From positions 14,269 through 78,268 of the forward strand of contig CAZVDU010000003.1 of assembly GCA_964625615.1 (NCBI GenBank): a DNA stretch of 64,000 bases, written 5' to 3'. A program made the translations under genes and the position numbers. This document shows, piece by piece, positions 62,842 to 64,000 of the stretch; position 1 is the stretch's first letter; every line of letters begins with the position of its first letter. Source of the DNA: M269 sp964625615 (GTDB taxonomy: Bacteria > Pseudomonadota > Gammaproteobacteria > Enterobacterales > Alteromonadaceae). The notes beneath the pieces are model-generated. The model did not search any database. It was not told where the DNA came from and was given only the letters and a program-made list of their open reading frames with translations.

Positions 62842-63990
62842 CTAATTACCAGTCAATGCAGCGTTGACGTCTTTTGCCTGAATCACGTCGCCAGTATCGT
62901 TACCCCAAGCATTTCGCTCGTAGGTAATGACGGCTGCAATATCTCGAAGACTTAATTGCTTACCAAAGGCCTGCATTGCAGTGCCAGCTTTACCGTTGAG
63001 AACAATATCTATATGTCCAGGGATATCTTGTGTTGCCATCTCACTACCTTTCAGTGCAGGGAATACGCCTGGCAAACCTTGACCAGTAGGCATATGGCAA
63101 GCAGCACACGCAGACAAATAAACTCTTTCGCCGACTTCCATCAACTCTTCCATGCTCATGTTAAGTGCCAACAGCTTTTGTTCTTCTTCTTTTGCTCTAC
63201 GTTGAATATCTTCTTGTTCGTTAATCCAAGCTTCGTATTCTGCAGGCTCTTTTGCGATAACAACTACAGGCATAAATCCGTGATCTTTACCGCACAGTTC
63301 AGCACATTGTCCACGATAAATGCCAGGCTCATTAACACGAGCCCACGCCTCATTAATAAATCCAGGATTTGCATCTTTCTTAACCGCAAAATCAGGCACC
63401 CACCAAGAGTGGATAACATCGTCAGAGGTAACAAGGAAACGAACTTTTTGGCCGGTAGGGATAACAAGCGGGCGATCCACTTCTAAGAGGTAATTTTCAC
63501 CTTTATCAAACTTGTTATATATCTGTTCCTGTTGAGTCGCTAATAATGAATAGTACTCTACGTCGTTATCCATGTATTTATAATGCCACTTCCACTGAGA
63601 GCCAGTGACTAACACTGTGACATCAGGCTCACTCACATCCTCCATTGAAATAAGTGTTTTTGCTGCGGGCACGGCCATAAAGACTAGGATGATGACGGGA
63701 ATAACTGTCCAAGCCACTTCCACTTTAACACTTTCATGAAAGTTCGCTGCTTTCGCCCCTCTTGATTTTCGATGGAGGTACATTGAGATGAACATGGCAC
63801 CAAAAACCAAAACACCAATCCCAGTACAAATCCAAAACATCAACATATGAAGGTCATAAACATCTTGACTGATGTTCGTCACACCTTCTCGAAGGTTCCA
63901 CTCCAATTCACCCACTTCAGCATCTGCAAGTGCGGGTAAAGCAATCATAATCGACAGTAGCTTTGTAGCGCCGGAGACAATTTTGCTCAC
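62842..63990 (-). CDS. ctaC: Cytochrome c oxidase subunit II with fused cytochrome c domain
   Basis: A 382-residue caa3-type subunit II. After a signal segment and two helices (about residues 48-70 and 92-112), the CuA domain shows SQWKWHYKY, H194 in VIHSWWVPDF, and C229, E231, C233, H237 and M240 in CAELCGKDHGFM. The C-terminal cytochrome c domain has the heme motif C295-AA-C298-H299 and GQGLPGVFPALKGS, so electrons can pass directly. The start is GTG, with GAGGT six bases upstream, close to the window edge. It heads the oxidase operon. Confidence 0.95.
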   Translation of the reverse strand: MSKIVSGATKLLSIMIALPALADAEVGELEWNLREGVTNISQDVYDLHMLMFWICTGIGVLVFGAMFISMYLHRKSRGAKAANFHESVKVEVAWTVIPVIILVFMAVPAAKTLISMEDVSEPDVTVLVTGSQWKWHYKYMDNDVEYYSLLATQQEQIYNKFDKGENYLLEVDRPLVIPTGQKVRFLVTSDDVIHSWWVPDFAVKKDANPGFINEAWARVNEPGIYRGQCAELCGKDHGFMPVVVIAKEPAEYEAWINEQEDIQRRAKEEEQKLLALNMSMEELMEVGERVYLSACAACHMPTGQGLPGVFPALKGSEMATQDIPGHIDIVLNGKAGTAMQAFGKQLSLRDIAAVITYERNAWGNDTGDVIQAKDVNAALTGN

Positions 63991-64000
63991 TCGGCACCTC

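Noticed and set aside
62956..63486. 176-residue plus-strand frame opposite ctaC
   Set aside because: Entirely antisense to the well-supported ctaC gene and without recognisable family features.
1..64000. CRISPR arrays, tRNA or rRNA genes, prophage or insertion sequences with transposases
   Set aside because: No regularly spaced repeats, no tRNA-like cloverleaf or rRNA sequence, and no transposase or phage structural genes were recognised anywhere in the window.

Overview
The window is 64 kb of chromosome from an AT-leaning gammaproteobacterium, probably marine. I see no prophage, CRISPR array, tRNA or rRNA. The gene order points to this class. One block holds ompR-envZ, hslO, hslR, a complete type II secretion operon, yrfG, nudE and cysQ. 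A second holds yheU, yheT, yheS, yheV, slyX and an fkpA-like gene. A third holds greB, tex, bioH, gntX/comF and nfuA. In E. coli most of these genes sit close together near minutes 74-76, and the gsp/hslR/yrfG/nudE arrangement resembles Vibrio and Shewanella. I cannot name a genus from sequence alone.

Layout. 1-805: decayed integron integrase, cut by a 100-N scaffold gap (806-905). 911-5015: secreted M28 peptidase, TetR regulator and small DUF1820, membrane and PepSY-type genes. 5279-9739: phosphoribulokinase-family protein, OmpR/EnvZ two-component system, redox chaperone Hsp33 and heat-shock protein Hsp15. 9860-21226: gspCDEFGHIJKLMN, a tightly packed type II secretion operon. 21223-27098: nucleotide housekeeping (YrfG, NudE, CysQ), a YceI protein, an orphan periplasmic binding protein and a Tat-exported PhoD-type phosphatase. 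27314-33437: the yhe/slyX/fkpA block. 33962-36631: glpT, greB, and an OhrR-like MarR regulator facing a small ORF across palindromic candidate operators. 36843-40616: a three-gene operon of a ferritin-like/cysteine-rich fusion protein, a DUF692 multinuclear iron oxidase (MNIO) and a DUF2063 partner. 40973-49041: tex, a SprA-type putative metalloprotease with a small flagellar-rod-like protein, bioH, comF and an M14 carboxypeptidase broken only by a scaffold gap. 49279-55506: nfuA behind an IscR-like palindrome, a MATE transporter, a polysaccharide deacetylase, a metallo-beta-lactamase-fold protein and an amidohydrolase. 55646-63990: the aa3-type cytochrome c oxidase locus (ctaC, ctaD, ctaG, ctaE, a divergent DUF2909 gene, SURF1, a thioredoxin-like factor, ctaA, ctaB, SCO).

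The best candidate for an undescribed system is the 36.8-40.6 kb operon. Known MNIO/DUF2063 pairs modify cysteines in small RiPP precursors such as the bufferins. Here no small precursor is visible. The gene immediately upstream and translationally linked encodes a 663-residue ferritin-like protein whose C-terminal part carries nine cysteines in strict Cx5C spacing. I infer that this cysteine domain is the MNIO substrate, attached to a large diiron-type protein. Secondary points of interest are the integrase relic, a family of palindromic repeats, a roughly 98-nt imperfect hairpin next to the MNIO operon, and the IscR-like site at nfuA.

Two assembly features matter for interpretation. The gap at 806-905 truncates the integrase relic. 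The gap at 46826-46925 is flanked by an identical 55-bp sequence, and collapsing it restores one uninterrupted 855-codon gene.
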